NCBI GenBank assembly: GCA_963930775.1 | Contig: OZ005689.1 | Location: 34,581,235-34,645,234, forward strand | DNA from: Cliona cf. orientalis | Taxonomy: Eukaryota > Porifera > Demospongiae > Clionaida > Clionaidae | Length of the DNA: 64,000 nucleotides | Direction of reading: 5' to 3' | Shown: one piece after another, positions 33,550 through 45,153 of the stretch | Layout of the letters: the number at the start of each line of letters is the position of its first letter | Numbering within the stretch: position 1 is the first letter of the stretch | The notes under the pieces: generated by a model | Seen by the model: only the letters and a program-made list of their open reading frames with translations | What the model was told of the DNA's origin: nothing | Databases searched by the model: none | Made by a program: the position numbers and the translations under genes

Positions 33550-35269
33550 TTTCAACCTCTGTTTGCCTCCACAATTTGCTACTCCTAATATTCTTGAGAG
33601 TTAGCTGGTCACCAACTACAACCTATGTCATCGAAAGGTGTGCATTGTTGTTAAGTACATGTACTTACACACATGTAATACATCCACGGATTCGCTCACT
33701 CCAGTCTTCACCAACTTCTACTCTCACCATATACAAGCAGTGCCACTCGCCAACTCCTCTGATCCTCTCTACTGCAATACTTCCACCGGTACACTACGTC
33801 CTCTAGTTCCACTCCCTTGGTGACGCATTGTTTTTGATTCCATTCATGGCCTTTCTCGCCCTGGAATCCGAGCCACCCAGAAGCTCATTACAGCTCGATT
33901 TGTATTGCATGGTATCAACGCAGACGTTCATCGTTGGACTCACTCCTGCATACAGTGTCAACATATCAAAGTACAAAGACACTACTGCCCCACTCTCAGT
34001 CCCTGACACTCGTTTTGATGTCATCCACATCGATCTCATTGGACCACTTCCACCGTCACGAGGATTCACTTACCTTCTAACCTGTGTTGATCGTTTCACC
34101 AGATGGCCTGAAGCAATTCCTTTCACCTCGATTACAGCCGAAGCTGTAGCTCAAGCCTTTCTCGCTGGCTGGATTTCTTGCTTTGGTGTCCCCTCCCCTA
34201 TCGTTACTGATCGCGGTCGCCAATTTGAATCTCGTTTATGGACTCACCTCATGTCCCTACTTGGTTCAAAACGAGCTCGTATTACCGCCTATCACCCTCA
34301 AACTAACGGTATAGCTGAAAGATTTCATCGACAACTCAAAGCTGCTCTTAAAGCTCAACCCACTCCAGATGCATGGATGGATACACTTCCACTTGTACTC
34401 CTTGGATTACGCACCGCTCTCAAGGACATCTCAGCAACATCAGCAGATATGGTATATGGCACTACCCTTCGTCTGCCAGGAGAATTTTTCACCCCATCTC
34501 CCACCACCTCCCTGCCTGACCCTTTAGATTTTGTGATGCAACTCGAGTCACACTTTCAATCTATTCGTCCTCAACCACCTCGAATCGCTCAACGCAACAG
34601 TAGCATCCCTCACAATTTGTCTAATGCCACTCTACAACAACTGTTGTTTGTTAGACATGATGGTGTACGCAAACCACTACAACCACCATACGATGGACCA
34701 TTCCCCATCATCAGCAGAACTGACAAACATTTCACTATCGCTATCAATGGTCGAAGTGATACTATCTCAATCGATCGACTCAAGCCGAATCTTCATCCCA
34801 AAACACTACTCAATCACAATTTCATTCTTCACCTTCTCATACTCCACCCACCCCCACTCGCAGTACTCGTTCTGGACGACATGTTCAATTCCCTGCATAT
34901 TTATCTCATAACGTGTAATACACTGAGGGGAGTGATGTAGTGAACATTAATATTAAATTTCCTGTAGCTTCATCCTCACTAATTCAAACTTGTCCTACTG
35001 ATCAGTGATTTCTGTACATTACCTTAGGTGATAATTTTTGTCATTAGTAGTAGTGCGTGATTACTTGTTCACCCTCAGTGTCATGATCACACCTTTATCA
35101 CTTATCTACACCATACTTTGTCACGCACGCACACGCAATTCTGTACCACTTCACTGAAAATCAGTTGTTGTAGAGTGTATATAAGCTGCACGTATTCCAT
35201 GCAAAATCAGAGTTTGAGTTCAATAAGAGTTAAATAATAGTCGTAACAACCGTTTGTAGCACATCTACA
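33550..35269 (+). mobile_element. Ty3/gypsy-type LTR retroelement fossil
   Basis: Partial fossil. Parts seen are an integrase zinc-binding region (about 33.83-34.0 kb), the integrase core (about 34.0-34.6 kb, with FDVIHIDLIGPLPPSRG, VTDRGRQFES and YHPQTNGIAERFHRQLK), a C-terminal chromatin-side region, a purine-rich tract near 34925 and a 3' LTR-like segment. Gag, protease, reverse transcriptase and the 5' LTR are not seen. It is broken and truncated on the left; the integrase itself is little disrupted, so its age is moderate. Confidence 0.8.
34936..35269 (+). repeat. Likely 3' LTR of the Ty3/gypsy-type fossil
   Basis: About 334 bp starting TGTAGTGAAC just after a purine-rich tract and ending CATCTACA, so it has TG...CA ends. 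No second copy is in the window for comparison. The borders are therefore inferred. Confidence 0.5.
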
Positions 35270-36390
35270 ACACGTTTGGTAATCTGAGTCGGTGATGGAA
35301 AGCAACTCGATATGGCGAGCAAAGAATGACATTTTACAAGAACGCAAGGAATATGGGTGAAGCCATACTTTTTTGGTCTGAGTCTGAGTAGAGACTTCGC
35401 TTTGCTCGGAATAATGTATGCATACTCCTTGTTGCTGAGTTACACCAAGACTGAGATTTGAATTTACGCTGGTTTAGAAATTATTAGAATTTACTGCCGC
35501 TTTCCTGTAATGCGATTGATCAATAGGAAGTACCCGTAGCTTAGTTACAAGTTTGTAGGTTTCACTTAGATACACGTACTTGTAAATTCTTAGTTACTTG
35601 TAAATTTTGGATAATAGGATCCATGGTATTATAAGTATAAAAAACAATTGAATAAATTGAAGGATGAAGTAGGGATGGCAGTGCCAAAAAAACACAAACA
35701 AGATTTGTAGGGATAACATAATATTATCACATCCATCATACATCCCTACGCTTGCTTTTCTCGATAGTTTATATCATACACTTCTGATTCAGTATGCATC
35801 AAGTGTCGCTATAATAATAATTACTTTGATATTAATCCATGGGTATTATACAGTATTGATTTTCCATTCCTGCCCCATATATGTGTGTGTGTGCATGGCT
35901 ACTCAAAAAGCAAGCGTAGAGATGTCTAGATTGATATGTAATTGAAGCCACGCCCCTCGTTATCTCGATCCTGAAGCTGGCTGACCGGCAAATTTGAAAG
36001 AAGGCTGTTTAGAACCAAGTAGCGATGAAAACCTGTTTCGGGAGCATAGTTTATAGGTCAGTAAGCTTACTGTTGGTAAGTAGCCACCATAATCAATAGT
36101 TTACCAAGCTGATCAGCTGAGCACTTGCGCTCGATCTAGCAAGTCCTGGCTGGATGTGCTGGCGCACGTGCACCACTTACATCGGTCGCATGACTTCACC
36201 ATGGCAACACCGTATGAGCATGCCCATTATGTGATAGAATGGGTAATCAGACACCCACTCGCAAAATGCGCTGTACACACCCACAATAAAATCGCTATCC
36301 TGATAACACAAAACGAGCGGTCTGGTTTTTGGCTACGGGGAGTTAGTATAATAGTGGTAAGGTGTATAAAATTGACAAAAATGGCATCCA
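35270..36390. other. Gene-free stretch with a dispersed repeat
   Basis: No gene recognised. The repeat at about 35660-35765 matches 32365-32470. Its end ACGCTTGCTTTT recurs inverted as AAAAGCAAGCGTAGAG near 35908, so the unit may be a foldback of about 270 bp. Confidence 0.45.
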
Positions 36391-36490
36391 GCAGTGGCGA
36401 GCTGGGTGGCTGAGTGGACTAGGGCTTGGGCTGGATCATGGGTTTGAATCCTATGAATATTTTTTCCCCACTTTTGAAAATTTGTAAAAT
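36391..36490 (+). repeat. tRNA-derived SINE remnant
   Basis: TGGCTGAGTGG at 36407-36417 fits a tRNA A box of the Ser/Leu type. GGTTTGAATCC at 36441-36451 fits a B box. The spacing is short for a functional tRNA, there is no matching acceptor stem, and an ATTTTTT run follows. It is best read as the head of a SINE. Confidence 0.55.
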
Positions 36491-36570
36491 CTTTTGGCAA
36501 AATATCCAGTACTGGTACCGGTAGTATAGACACAGCATTGAATTTATCAACACTGACGATCGCTTCAAAT

Positions 36571-36711
36571 TACTGGAGTGTCCCGGGCAAGCGCCCGTGT
36601 ACCACGTTTTCTATACAAACATGGAATTTTGATCCCATGTAAGCACCCATGCAGGCCAAAATCGCGGATTATGTTAAGCACCCATGGGCGCTTACCTGGG
36701 ACACTACAGTA
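36571..36711. mobile_element. Short TA-flanked MITE (141 bp)
   Basis: Inverted ends TACTGGAGTGTCCCGGGC and TACTGTAGTGTCCCAGGT, each continuing into AAGCGCCC, with TA at both edges. The size and ends suggest a Tc1/mariner or pogo-driven MITE. Confidence 0.8.
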
Positions 36712-36837
36712 TGCACCTATCAGTGTCAAGCCCCACTACCCGATAGGGTGAGGGTCAGGCATTTCAACGTCCACTGAAGCTAATTTTGGCCGATATTGAT
36801 TTTGATCCAATAGGAGATGGCTGGGGCATAATTATTG

Positions 36838-37022
36838 TACATGTACATACATACATACATACATACATACATACATCAGTAATCATTGTCAATCCACAGC
36901 TCCTATAGAAGGGGTGATGGGGGGGGGGTGGCCCAGGGGGTAGAGACTTGAACTTCCCTGTCAAATCCCCACCCTATCCTCTCCTTGCCCCTATATTGTT
37001 GTGGGGGGGGGGGGTGGGGGGG
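36838..37022. repeat. Simple repeats: (CATA)n and G runs
   Basis: A CATA tetranucleotide array lies at about 36843-36875, and long G runs at about 36919-36928 and 37001-37022. Confidence 0.9.
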
Positions 37023-37916
37023 GACTTGACAATGATAGATGCATTATTTATTGGTGATATACCAAAGAGTAGTCAGCCGGTACCTCCACCTACACATACA
37101 GTGTACTAAACCTGAAATAGACTGCTATGTAGCTCCTGGCTAATACTCAGGATAGTGCCCTATTGGCTACCTATGGAATTTTTGATAATGAGACAGTAAC
37201 TGTAGTTCAGAGAATGAAAGCTCAGATGTATTGGCTATTGATGAAAATGAACAAAAATTCTCCCTCAGTTACTCTTTGAAACACTAAAGATGAGTGAGTG
37301 CAATTGGTTTGAACTGGTTGAAAGGACCGAAGCTGCAACTGAAGACACCTCTGACAACAATGCTAGAATGCTAGGAAAGAACTCGATGGATTTTACAAGC
37401 GTATTTCTCAATGTGGATTAACTGATATATGGAAAGTCAGAAAGTAAATATTATTTCATATGGTGCTTTTTTGGCTGCTGAGGATGACATGCAATCAGAA
37501 GAGAGAATATGTCGTATCATCAATGGAGAAGTGGTCACTGATACAGAATCAGATGATCCAGAATCTTACGTAGGACTCAAAGATGATTTTAGTAAGACTT
37601 CTCTTAGTAAAGCTTCTATTGCACTAGTCAAGAATAGAATTTCAATTTGTAGACGGGGAAGTAGGCTAAAGGCAAAGATGATAGCCGAAAGAAGATTTTT
37701 AAGCAGAAAATGTTCCAAGTGGCAGAATGAGATACCGTAGAAACTGGTTAAGCGCTGCTCGTTGTTAAGCGCATACTTTTTATTTAGCGCATAGTTTTAT
37801 GAGGGTTTTTCCCCACATTTATTAGGCGCATGCGCCTAATAAACGTATGTATTACGTGCAGATCAGTACGTATGATTATTGAGGTGTCAAAGTTCATTTA
37901 GTCGACGTCGATCGAG

Positions 37917-39266
37917 ATGGCGGAGCAACAAGTTCTCGTTGAATCCACGTTGAAGAAGGCAAGAAAGAGCTATAGCCGGGAGGAGAAGCTTAAGGTGGTG
38001 AGGTACTATCATGAAAACGGCAAAAATTTGTATCAAACGTGCAAGAGATTTTCGATGAACTCGAAGTCGGTGATGCGTTGGGTGAAGGACGAAGAAAAGA
38101 TTCGAGGCAGCAGCAAAGGAAGCAAGCGAGTGAAGTTCGATAGAAGAGCGCAGTACCCAGGAATGGAAGCGAAGTTGTACTTAGAGTACAAAGAACTGCG
38201 GAAGAAGGGATTGAAGGTGAAAGGATGGTGGTTTCGACTACGTGCAAAACAGATTCTCACTGAACTGGAGCCAAGCACCAATTTCCAGTTTTCCAATGGA
38301 TGGTTTTTGGGCTTCAAGAAGCGTCACAGGATAAGCATAAGACGAGCCACCAACACGTGCCAGAAAGAGCCAGAAGATAAGCGTTCAGCTGTACAATACT
38401 TCCATCGCAACATCCGCCGAAAAGCAGCTGAGGGAGAGCAGATTGGACCTTTGGGCCAATGGACTCCACGCCAAGTAGCCAACATGGATCAAACCCCACT
38501 GCCTTTCAGTTTCTGTGATGGAGAGACCTACACTGACACAGGTGAGCAGTCTGTGTGGGTGCGAGGTGGTGGTTCTGGGCTGGACAAACGCCAATGCACT
38601 GTTCAGCTCACACTCTTCGCTGATGGAGAGCAGCGTGTGAAGCCATTGCTCATCTTTCGCGGCAAGGGCAAACGAATCTCTTTCGCCGAGCAACTGAAGT
38701 ACGACAGGAGGGTGGTGGTGAGGTTCCAGCCAAATGCTTGGTGTGACGAGGATATCATGCGATTTTGGATCAAGAACTGCTGGAAACCATCCTGCTCTGG
38801 TCCCATGCATCTCGTTCTGGACTTACACCGGGCACAGAAGACACAAGAAATCCAAGACGTCCTAGAAGCAGAATGCAACACCAGCATCACCTACGTGCCA
38901 GGTGGTTGTACATCTCTTGTTCAGCCAGTTGATGTCTCCTTCAACAAGCCCTTCAAGAGTGCTGTAGAGCGACAGGCGACTCAGCACATGCAGGAGAATT
39001 TAGGCTCCTACGTACATGGTCAAATCAATGCCAGTGCTCGACGAGTTCTCTTCACCAAGTGGGTGGGCCAAGCATGGGAAGAAGTTAGTGCAGATAAGGA
39101 GTTGATCATCAGATCTTTCAAGAAATGTGGAATTTCCGCCCCTATTGATGGCTCTGAAGATGACCAGATCCACATCCAAGGCCTGGAAGAGTATACCGTT
39201 GAAGAGGAAGATGATGACTACACCGATGGAGATCCATTCTCCGATATTGAAGAAGAGTCAGACTAG
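37917..39266 (+). CDS. pogo-type (Tigger/Jerky-like) transposase, intact
   Basis: 449 residues in a single exon, with ATG at 37917. Residues about 15-62 form a psq/CENP-B-type helix-turn-helix (YSREEKLKVVRYYHENGKN). Residues about 78-146 form a CENP-B-like second DNA-binding domain (FSNGWFLGFKKRHRISIRR). The DDE domain follows with D191 (VANMDQTPLPF), D302 (LVLDLHRAQKT) and D339 (TSLVQPVDVSFNKPF), a pogo-like DDxD spacing of about 36 between the last two. The tail is strongly acidic (EEEDDDYTDGDPFSDIEEE). Length, catalytic residues and both inverted ends are present, so it may be active. It could also serve the CCGTAGAA-ended MITE at 14081. Confidence 0.92.
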   Translation: MAEQQVLVESTLKKARKSYSREEKLKVVRYYHENGKNLYQTCKRFSMNSKSVMRWVKDEEKIRGSSKGSKRVKFDRRAQYPGMEAKLYLEYKELRKKGLKVKGWWFRLRAKQILTELEPSTNFQFSNGWFLGFKKRHRISIRRATNTCQKEPEDKRSAVQYFHRNIRRKAAEGEQIGPLGQWTPRQVANMDQTPLPFSFCDGETYTDTGEQSVWVRGGGSGLDKRQCTVQLTLFADGEQRVKPLLIFRGKGKRISFAEQLKYDRRVVVRFQPNAWCDEDIMRFWIKNCWKPSCSGPMHLVLDLHRAQKTQEIQDVLEAECNTSITYVPGGCTSLVQPVDVSFNKPFKSAVERQATQHMQENLGSYVHGQINASARRVLFTKWVGQAWEEVSADKELIIRSFKKCGISAPIDGSEDDQIHIQGLEEYTVEEEDDDYTDGDPFSDIEEESD

Positions 39267-39396
39267 CACTAACTTAACTTAGCATACAGTATGGCATGCA
39301 CTCTTTATACATGTAAAATTCAATATTTAATAGGTACTGTTGTTAACATCATGATTTACATTCTATAAACATACAGTGCTAGTTCAGGGATGAGAT

Positions 39397-39743
39397 TTAA
39401 GCCTCTTTTTTGATGTTGTCAGACTTCATCTTTACAACTAATTCTTTCCTTCCAATTATTTTGTACAAACAAGGAACTTCCAGTCCAATACCATGCTTTC
39501 TCCTGCCAGTCACCTTGCACGAGATTGTTCCACCACGTCTTATGAAGTGGTAGTAAGCACTCGAGAGCTCTCGGGGTACGTGACCAACGATAGTACCATC
39601 ATTTTCATCACGCTGACAGCGTGTCTGTCATGACTGTTGCTGTTTTCTCTCTCAAGAGTAAGTTGTTCTCCCAGCACTGGATGCCAAACGCTTTTGTAGA
39701 CGTGATGTCCTCGAACGACACTCTCCATGACATACTCCTCCAT
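39397..39743 (-). CDS. HIRAN-domain protein in the pogo element (one likely 1-nt gap)
   Basis: Minus-strand frame from ATG at 39743 to TAA at 39399-39397, about 116 codons. Blocks are ESVVRGHHVYKSVWHPVLGE, LTLERENSNSHDRHAVSVMK, then NDGTIVGHVPRELSSAYYHF, IRRGGTISCKVTGRRKHG and GLEVPCLYKIIGRK. The pattern G...P..GE.L.L.RE..N..D..AV.V...G..VGH.PR is typical of HIRAN, which in HLTF binds 3' single-strand DNA ends. The two halves are one base out of register at a short A run near 39605, which may be a real break or a sequencing error. The gene converges on the transposase, with stops about 130 bp apart. Confidence 0.75.
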
Positions 39744-40582
39744 TGCGATCGACGACTTTTGACACCACGCGGTAGATGGCCCCGCCTTAAATGCCTACGC
39801 CCTTTTTATTAAGCGCACACTCGCTGTTAAGCGCATACTATTTATTAAGCGCCTAGTTTCTTGTTGTCAATTGTTATAAGCGCATGCACTTAACAACCAG
39901 TTTCTACGGTATTGTCTAAATGTTCAGATATTGGCAATGTTATTGAAGAGTATGTTAAGGACAATAACGTTGGTGCTGACTGCTGGAGACATACTGAAGT
40001 CCTTACATTCGATGGAAACATTAAGTTAAAGAGCAAAGTAACATATGAGAGTATCCGGCAGCACCTACAACATGTATACAAACATTTTTCATATGGATCG
40101 GTGGTTCAGTTATGTGTCGCACGGAACTGCCGACGACGTTCTGCTGCACGTTACAAAGGAGTCGCAAAAGTCACTACAAGAAGAGCAAGAAAAGGATTCA
40201 ATTTAAAATATAACCCTGACTCCCACTGGAGTAGTGCATTTTATCGTGGTTTAAATCAAGTTCAGTATGAGAATGGGGATATATCCTAAATATAAACGTG
40301 ACGATGCTAGTAGTTTTCATCTTGACACAATGACCACCTGCAAACAGTATGCAGCCCCGACAGTTCAAGGATGTGATGCGAATACTACAAGAACTGACTA
40401 TGTGAACAAACACCCTTCTGTGCTACAGACTACATCTTATAATTTTGCTGGCACTTGTACAACTGCAGAAGCCTATGTTGGGGTTAAGGCACAGCCTTTA
40501 CACGTATTTCTCAAGGGATCCAAGAAAAAGAAAGAGGAATTGAAAAGAGAAGATCCCGAGAACTTCGCTGAGTTTGATCGCA

Positions 40583-41250
40583 TATGTGACTGGATTTGGG
40601 AAAATCCTCCGTATGGGATTTTTTAAGAAACTTGAGTTTGATGCGTGGTTGATAAGCTCAAGCATAGAGCTAACCCGCGTTTAAGTCTTAGGCCGATCGC
40701 ACGCTTCGTTGTGGAGATAGAGCACTTTGTTTGCGATCGCGCCACACCGCCAATAATCGAGAAATTACAGTTGAAAGGCGTTGCTATGCACGCGTATGGC
40801 GTTTCCGCATACTATGCGTGACCCGGAAATCAATTAAATGGACCTGGGCGGAGCCGTTCGAAATGAATGTGAAGATCGAGCAAGAGTTGAATTTCGTTGT
40901 TGACGACAGCCGATTGTTCTTAGATGCCCAAGCAGCTAAAAAGGTGAGCGAACGTACAGTAGTTCGATGAATCTAGCTGTATCTAGGTAGAGAATTCTAA
41001 TTAGCGCCCATAGCAACGGGCTCTGTGTACGGCGGCTGTGCCGACTAGGTGGGTCAAAATGAAGGCTTATTTGCCTTCGTATAGCACGACTAGCCTCCGT
41101 AGAAGACGGCAACAGTTAGAAGGGTTGTTTGACCTGTATATTATGACAAAATCTGGACTTTGACAAATTTCTACCTGAGCTACTAAAAACGTGCATTGCG
41201 CGAATAGTGCGCGGATCCCATATGCCGGTTTTCCCGTAGACGGTCACATA
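40583..41250 (+). mobile_element. TGTGACC-family MITE, copy C
   Basis: 668 bp with TA at both edges, left end TGTGACTGGATTTGGG and right end inverted TGTGACCGTCTACGGG, so its ends belong to two subfamilies. The family exon is open here (ATGAACGTGAAG-like start near 40863, through LFLDAQAAKK), followed by GTGAGC. It separates two unrelated transposon gene remnants. Confidence 0.85.
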
Positions 41251-41254
41251 TAGA

Positions 41255-42783
41255 CAAGTGACAAACCCAGCAGGTGATTCCTGTGGAATGTCATTGTTTG
41301 CTAGAGTGACTCTTTTCTGGATGCAGTTTTCTCGTGCCAGGAATCGTGCGCGAGAGTTGAAAGCGTCACTCCAAACTACTCCGTTCCTTTGCATAATCTT
41401 CTAAACAGCTGGTACGTTGGCACATACCCAATCAAACAATTGGCGTGGTGTCATTAGCTGGTCATTATATGGCCGTTGCAAGCTAGCACGAGTTGACTGT
41501 TCCGCCCAGACCGTCACATGCCCCCTTTCCATGTGAAGTGGCTGAAAATGCTATTCTGCTTTGACACCAAAATGTGGTGACATAAATTTAGGAAAATTTT
41601 CCCGTTTTCGTACTGCGATGCAGCACCATCAGAAAAATACATTATATTGTTGGGGTGCAATCTAGCTGGCAGTAAGTCTTTTAGAAAGGTAATGAGAGAT
41701 CTTTTAAAAAGGTGGACAGCCACAGTATTGTGGTGCATACATTCAGAAATCACCACAGCTTAGATGGCATACCTCTCCTGAATCCAGGTAGTAGGCAACA
41801 AAGAGGTGCAGGGTTGCTTGAGAGTTATTCCAATGGAATCTTTGGGCAGCAGCTTGTAAAACAAAGGAATAATTTTCTGAAAATTCTGCTGTGACCAGGA
41901 ACTCTCCCGTCTTGAGTTGCCTTACGAGCTGCATAGAATGAAGCCCGCTCTGTTGCGATGAAGGAATGGGGATGTAGGAGTTCTACTTTCTTGCAGAAAG
42001 TATCAACAAATTCCTGAACTGGTGAATATTAAGTCTCGAGCGTGGATCTATCAGTGGAGACCCACTGTTTAATTGTAAATAGTTTGTTCAACGTCAGCCT
42101 CGTCAAAGTGAGTGAGCAGCTCTTCTTTTAACACCTCAGTCCCACGACAGACATCACATTCACCCAAATAATATCTAGCATGTGGAGGATTGCACATTAT
42201 CTTCGCTAAACAGTGGTGGTATGTTGGTAGCTCAGGTATCTGACATTTTGATATATTGTACACACACATACTGAGTGTGTACCACTCGTTCATGCTAAAA
42301 CACAATGTTTAGGTCTCAGTTCAGTAAATTTTGAGAATCCAACTTTGCAATCTGGAAATCTCTCCTTGAACTCATGGTGCACCTCCTTCAGATTGCTCAG
42401 AACCAATCGCTTTTGAACATGATGACATTTACCATCCTTTTTCACTCGTACAAAGTCTTTTTCTAGGCATACGACTGATATCAGATTCGTAGAACATACA
42501 AACAGTGTCTACTGTTTATGGTGGCAGTGAAGGTCCACGTAATGGATCAGGAAAGAGAAAGAATGCCTCTCTCCTCTACCAGCTTCTTTGACTGCTGTGC
42601 CAAATACTCTGAGACACCAAACTCCTGTTGTATTTTCTTCATTGACCAGCTCTTTGGCAACACTGTAGGCACTTGAACTTGCTCATTTCTTTTCTTTGTT
42701 TCCTGAAATTTCTCTTTCAGCTGCTGGATCATCTCAGTTCCATCATCAATAGGTGCCCTTGTGATAACTGCGCTGCAAAGCAT
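41255..42783 (-). pseudogene. Decayed transposon gene with (A/E)FSENY and SDGAASQY motifs
   Basis: Pieces on the minus strand, in order, are IQQEFGVSEYLAQQSKKLV (about 42.6 kb), ELPTYHHCLAKIMCNPP with C..C (about 42.2 kb), LVTAEFSENYSFVLQAAAQR and WNNSQATLHLFVAYYLDSG (about 41.85 kb), NIMYFSDGAASQYENGK (about 41.6 kb) and RPYNDQLMTPRQLFDW (about 41.44 kb). I recall this protein as a repeated, unclassified transposon family in Hydra, corals and aphids, usually with ADFSENY. Here that aspartate reads E. Frames change between the pieces and part of the middle is missing, so it is dead. Confidence 0.6.
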
Positions 42784-42839
42784 CAGTAATCTTCACCTTC
42801 TGTTTGGAGTAGTTCTTTGAACAGGCTTTACTCTGAGAA

Positions 42840-43478
42840 TATGTGACCGGATTTGGGAAAACCCTCCATATCGAATTTTTTCAGAAAATTGAGTTTGATG
42901 CATAGAGGTAACCCGCGTTCAAGTCTTAGGCCAATCGTTGTTGAGATACAGCGCTTGGTTTGCGATCGTGCCATACCCCCAATAATCAAGAAATTACGGT
43001 CTAAAGGCGTTACTATGCACGCGTATGGCGTTTCCGCATACTACGCGTGACCCGGACATCAATTAAATGGACCTTGGCGGAGCCGTTCGAAACAAACATA
43101 AAGATTGAGCAAGAGTTGAATTTCGTTGTTGACAACGACATTCGATTGTTCTTAGATGCCCAAGAAGATAAAAAGGTGAGCGAACGTACAGTAGTTTGAT
43201 GAATCTAGCTGTATCTAGGTAGAGAATTCTAATTACTGCCCATAGCAACGGGCTCCGTGTACGGCGGCTGTGCCAACTAGGTGGGTCGAAATGAAGGCTT
43301 ATTTGGCCTTCGTATAGCACGACTAGCCTCCATAGAAGACAGTAACAGTTAGAAGAAGGGTTGTTTGACATGTATATAACAAAATATGGACTTTGACAAA
43401 TTTCGACCTAAGCTACTAAAAACGCGCATTGCGCGAATCACGCGTGGATCCCATACGGAGGGTTTTCCAAATCCGGTG
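42840..43478 (+). mobile_element. TGTGACC-family MITE, copy D
   Basis: About 640 bp starting TGTGACCGGATTTGGG after TA. The right end reads CCAAATCCGG and then stops two bases short of the usual terminus, where an inverted copy begins. The start codon of the family exon is lost (ACAAACATAAAG). Confidence 0.8.
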
Positions 43479-44061
43479 TCAAAAGTCCAGATTTTGTCAT
43501 AGACATGTCGAACAACCCTTCTACTAACTGTTGCCGTCGTCTACGGAGGCTAGTCGTGCTGTACGAAGGCGAAATAAGCCTTCATTTTGACCCACCTAGT
43601 GGGCATAGCCGCCGTACACGGAGCCCATTGCTATGGGTGCTAATTAGAATTCTCTACCTAGATACAGCTAGATTCATCGAACTACTGTACATTCGCTCAC
43701 CTTTTTAGCTTCTAGAGCATCTGAGAACAATTGGCTGTCATTGTCAATGAATGAAATTCAACTCTTGCTCAATCTTTACGTTCATTTCGAATGGCTCCGC
43801 CCAGGTCCATTTAATTGATTTCTGGGTCACGCACAGTATGCGGAAACACAATATGCGTGTATAGCAACGCCTTTAGACCGTAATTTCTTGATTATTGGGG
43901 TGTGGCACAATCGCAAACAAAGCGCTATATCTCTACAACGAAGCGCACGATCGGCCAAAACTTGAACGCGGGTTAGCTCTATGCTAGAGCTTATTAACCA
44001 TGTATCGCTCAATTTTCTGAAAAAAAATCCCATACGGAGGATTTTCTCAAATCCGGTCATA
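43479..44061 (-). mobile_element. TGTGACC-family MITE, copy E, inverted and tail to tail with D
   Basis: An inverted copy of the same family joined directly to copy D. It lacks about the first 40 bp of its own end at the junction and finishes TCAAATCCGGTCATA at 44061. The pair makes a palindrome of about 1.2 kb. Confidence 0.8.
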
Positions 44062-44777
44062 ATTGGGTGTGTCTGATATACCATTTTGCATTATAATGTA
44101 CCTGCCCATAGTATGTTGCCATGGTGCAGTCATGTGACAGAACTTCAGAAGTTACTGCCCCCCACCTTACAGGGGCTGCTAAATCATTGCTATAGTAGAT
44201 GTATGCGTCGTCTGTCACTGGATTTAACTCCTCGCTGTTTGTCACCGGACTCAACTTTTCGCTATCGCCCAAACATTCCGCCTGCTATAATCTTTCGTGA
44301 ACACCATCAAGACAAGTTCATTCGGCCTGCTATTATCGTTGATGAACACCATCCAGATAATTTTCTGAACAGTTTGCTAACAAAACTTCATCCCCTATCA
44401 TTACACCGCTGAACCAAAACCTTCATTTACAAATGAAGTAACCAAGAGACAAGCTACTAACCCTTCACATCAAACTAATGGTATGATATTCACATGCTAT
44501 TTAGGCGCTACTTTTATCGTAACAAATTTATTGTGATACACTCAATTCTACCTAGTACTACCTGGCTATTGCAGAGTAACAACATAACTTTATTTACAGT
44601 AGTCACTGGTACTATTAAAGGGACTACTATTACACAGACCAACAGGTATAGCTACTAAAACAGCTATGCCTTCAGCCAGGATTTTAAGGGCCAAAAAAAA
44701 ACGTATTACGTGTATAATGCTGAGGAAGTCAAAAGAAAACATTAATACAAACAAATGGGAAAAGACAAGACCAATCT
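44062..44777. other. Stretch without a recognised gene
   Basis: A plus-strand open frame (44086-44412) contains two tandem 45-bp units (RPAIIFREHHQDKFI and RPAIIVDEHHPDNFL) but no recognised domain. The remainder is AT-rich. Confidence 0.4.
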
Positions 44778-45153
44778 TAACCCTTGATTTCCCACACTAT
44801 CTATTTACCATATAATTAAATGCTTTGTTTTGTAAGTACAATCTGCATGGTTCACATGATAATTCTAGGCACCAGAACAATGCAGATCACGTCAAACTTA
44901 GCCTGAAATATGCATGCAACCCAATCAATTTTTTTTGTGAGGTGCAGTGGCATGCCTATAACTCAGAACTACCTGCAGAGAACCAGATATTCCAGCTACT
45001 CATGTCATCCTGCTCTTTCTCCAACAACTGCAAGCATAATCAATGTAATGCAGTAAAGTGGGAGGGGCTGAAGGTGGGTACACCGCTAGCAATCATAATC
45101 AAACTATGACCTTCATGCCAGGCCATGTGCTGCATTCTAATTGAAGCCCGATT

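Larger units (their letters stand above)
37733..39911. mobile_element. Apparently whole pogo-type DNA transposon with two genes
   Basis: A 2.18-kb element with TA at both edges and inverted ends starting CCGTAGAAACTGGTT. It holds an intact 449-codon DDE transposase on the plus strand. On the minus strand is a convergent HIRAN-domain frame with a single homopolymer-type break. It interrupts another transposon gene precisely at a TA. Confidence 0.9.
37290..40582 (+). pseudogene. Unclassified transposon gene split by a pogo element
   Basis: Coding blocks lie on both sides of the pogo insertion: YVGLKDDFSKTSLSKASI and RRFLSRKCSKWQNE before 37733, then VGADCWRHTEVLTFDGNIK, SYGSVVQLCVARNCRRRS and NPDSHWSSAFYRGLNQVQY after 39911. 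I recall this protein as a multicopy family in sponges, corals and fish; its superfamily is not clear to me. At the insertion site the frame reads straight through if one TA and the pogo element are ignored, so that insertion is exact. A second frame change lies near 40285, and the right end is cut by a TGTGACC MITE at 40583. Confidence 0.6.

Noticed and set aside
38385-38890. Long minus-strand frames inside the pogo transposase
   Set aside because: They oppose the intact DDE coding frame and have no recognised domain.
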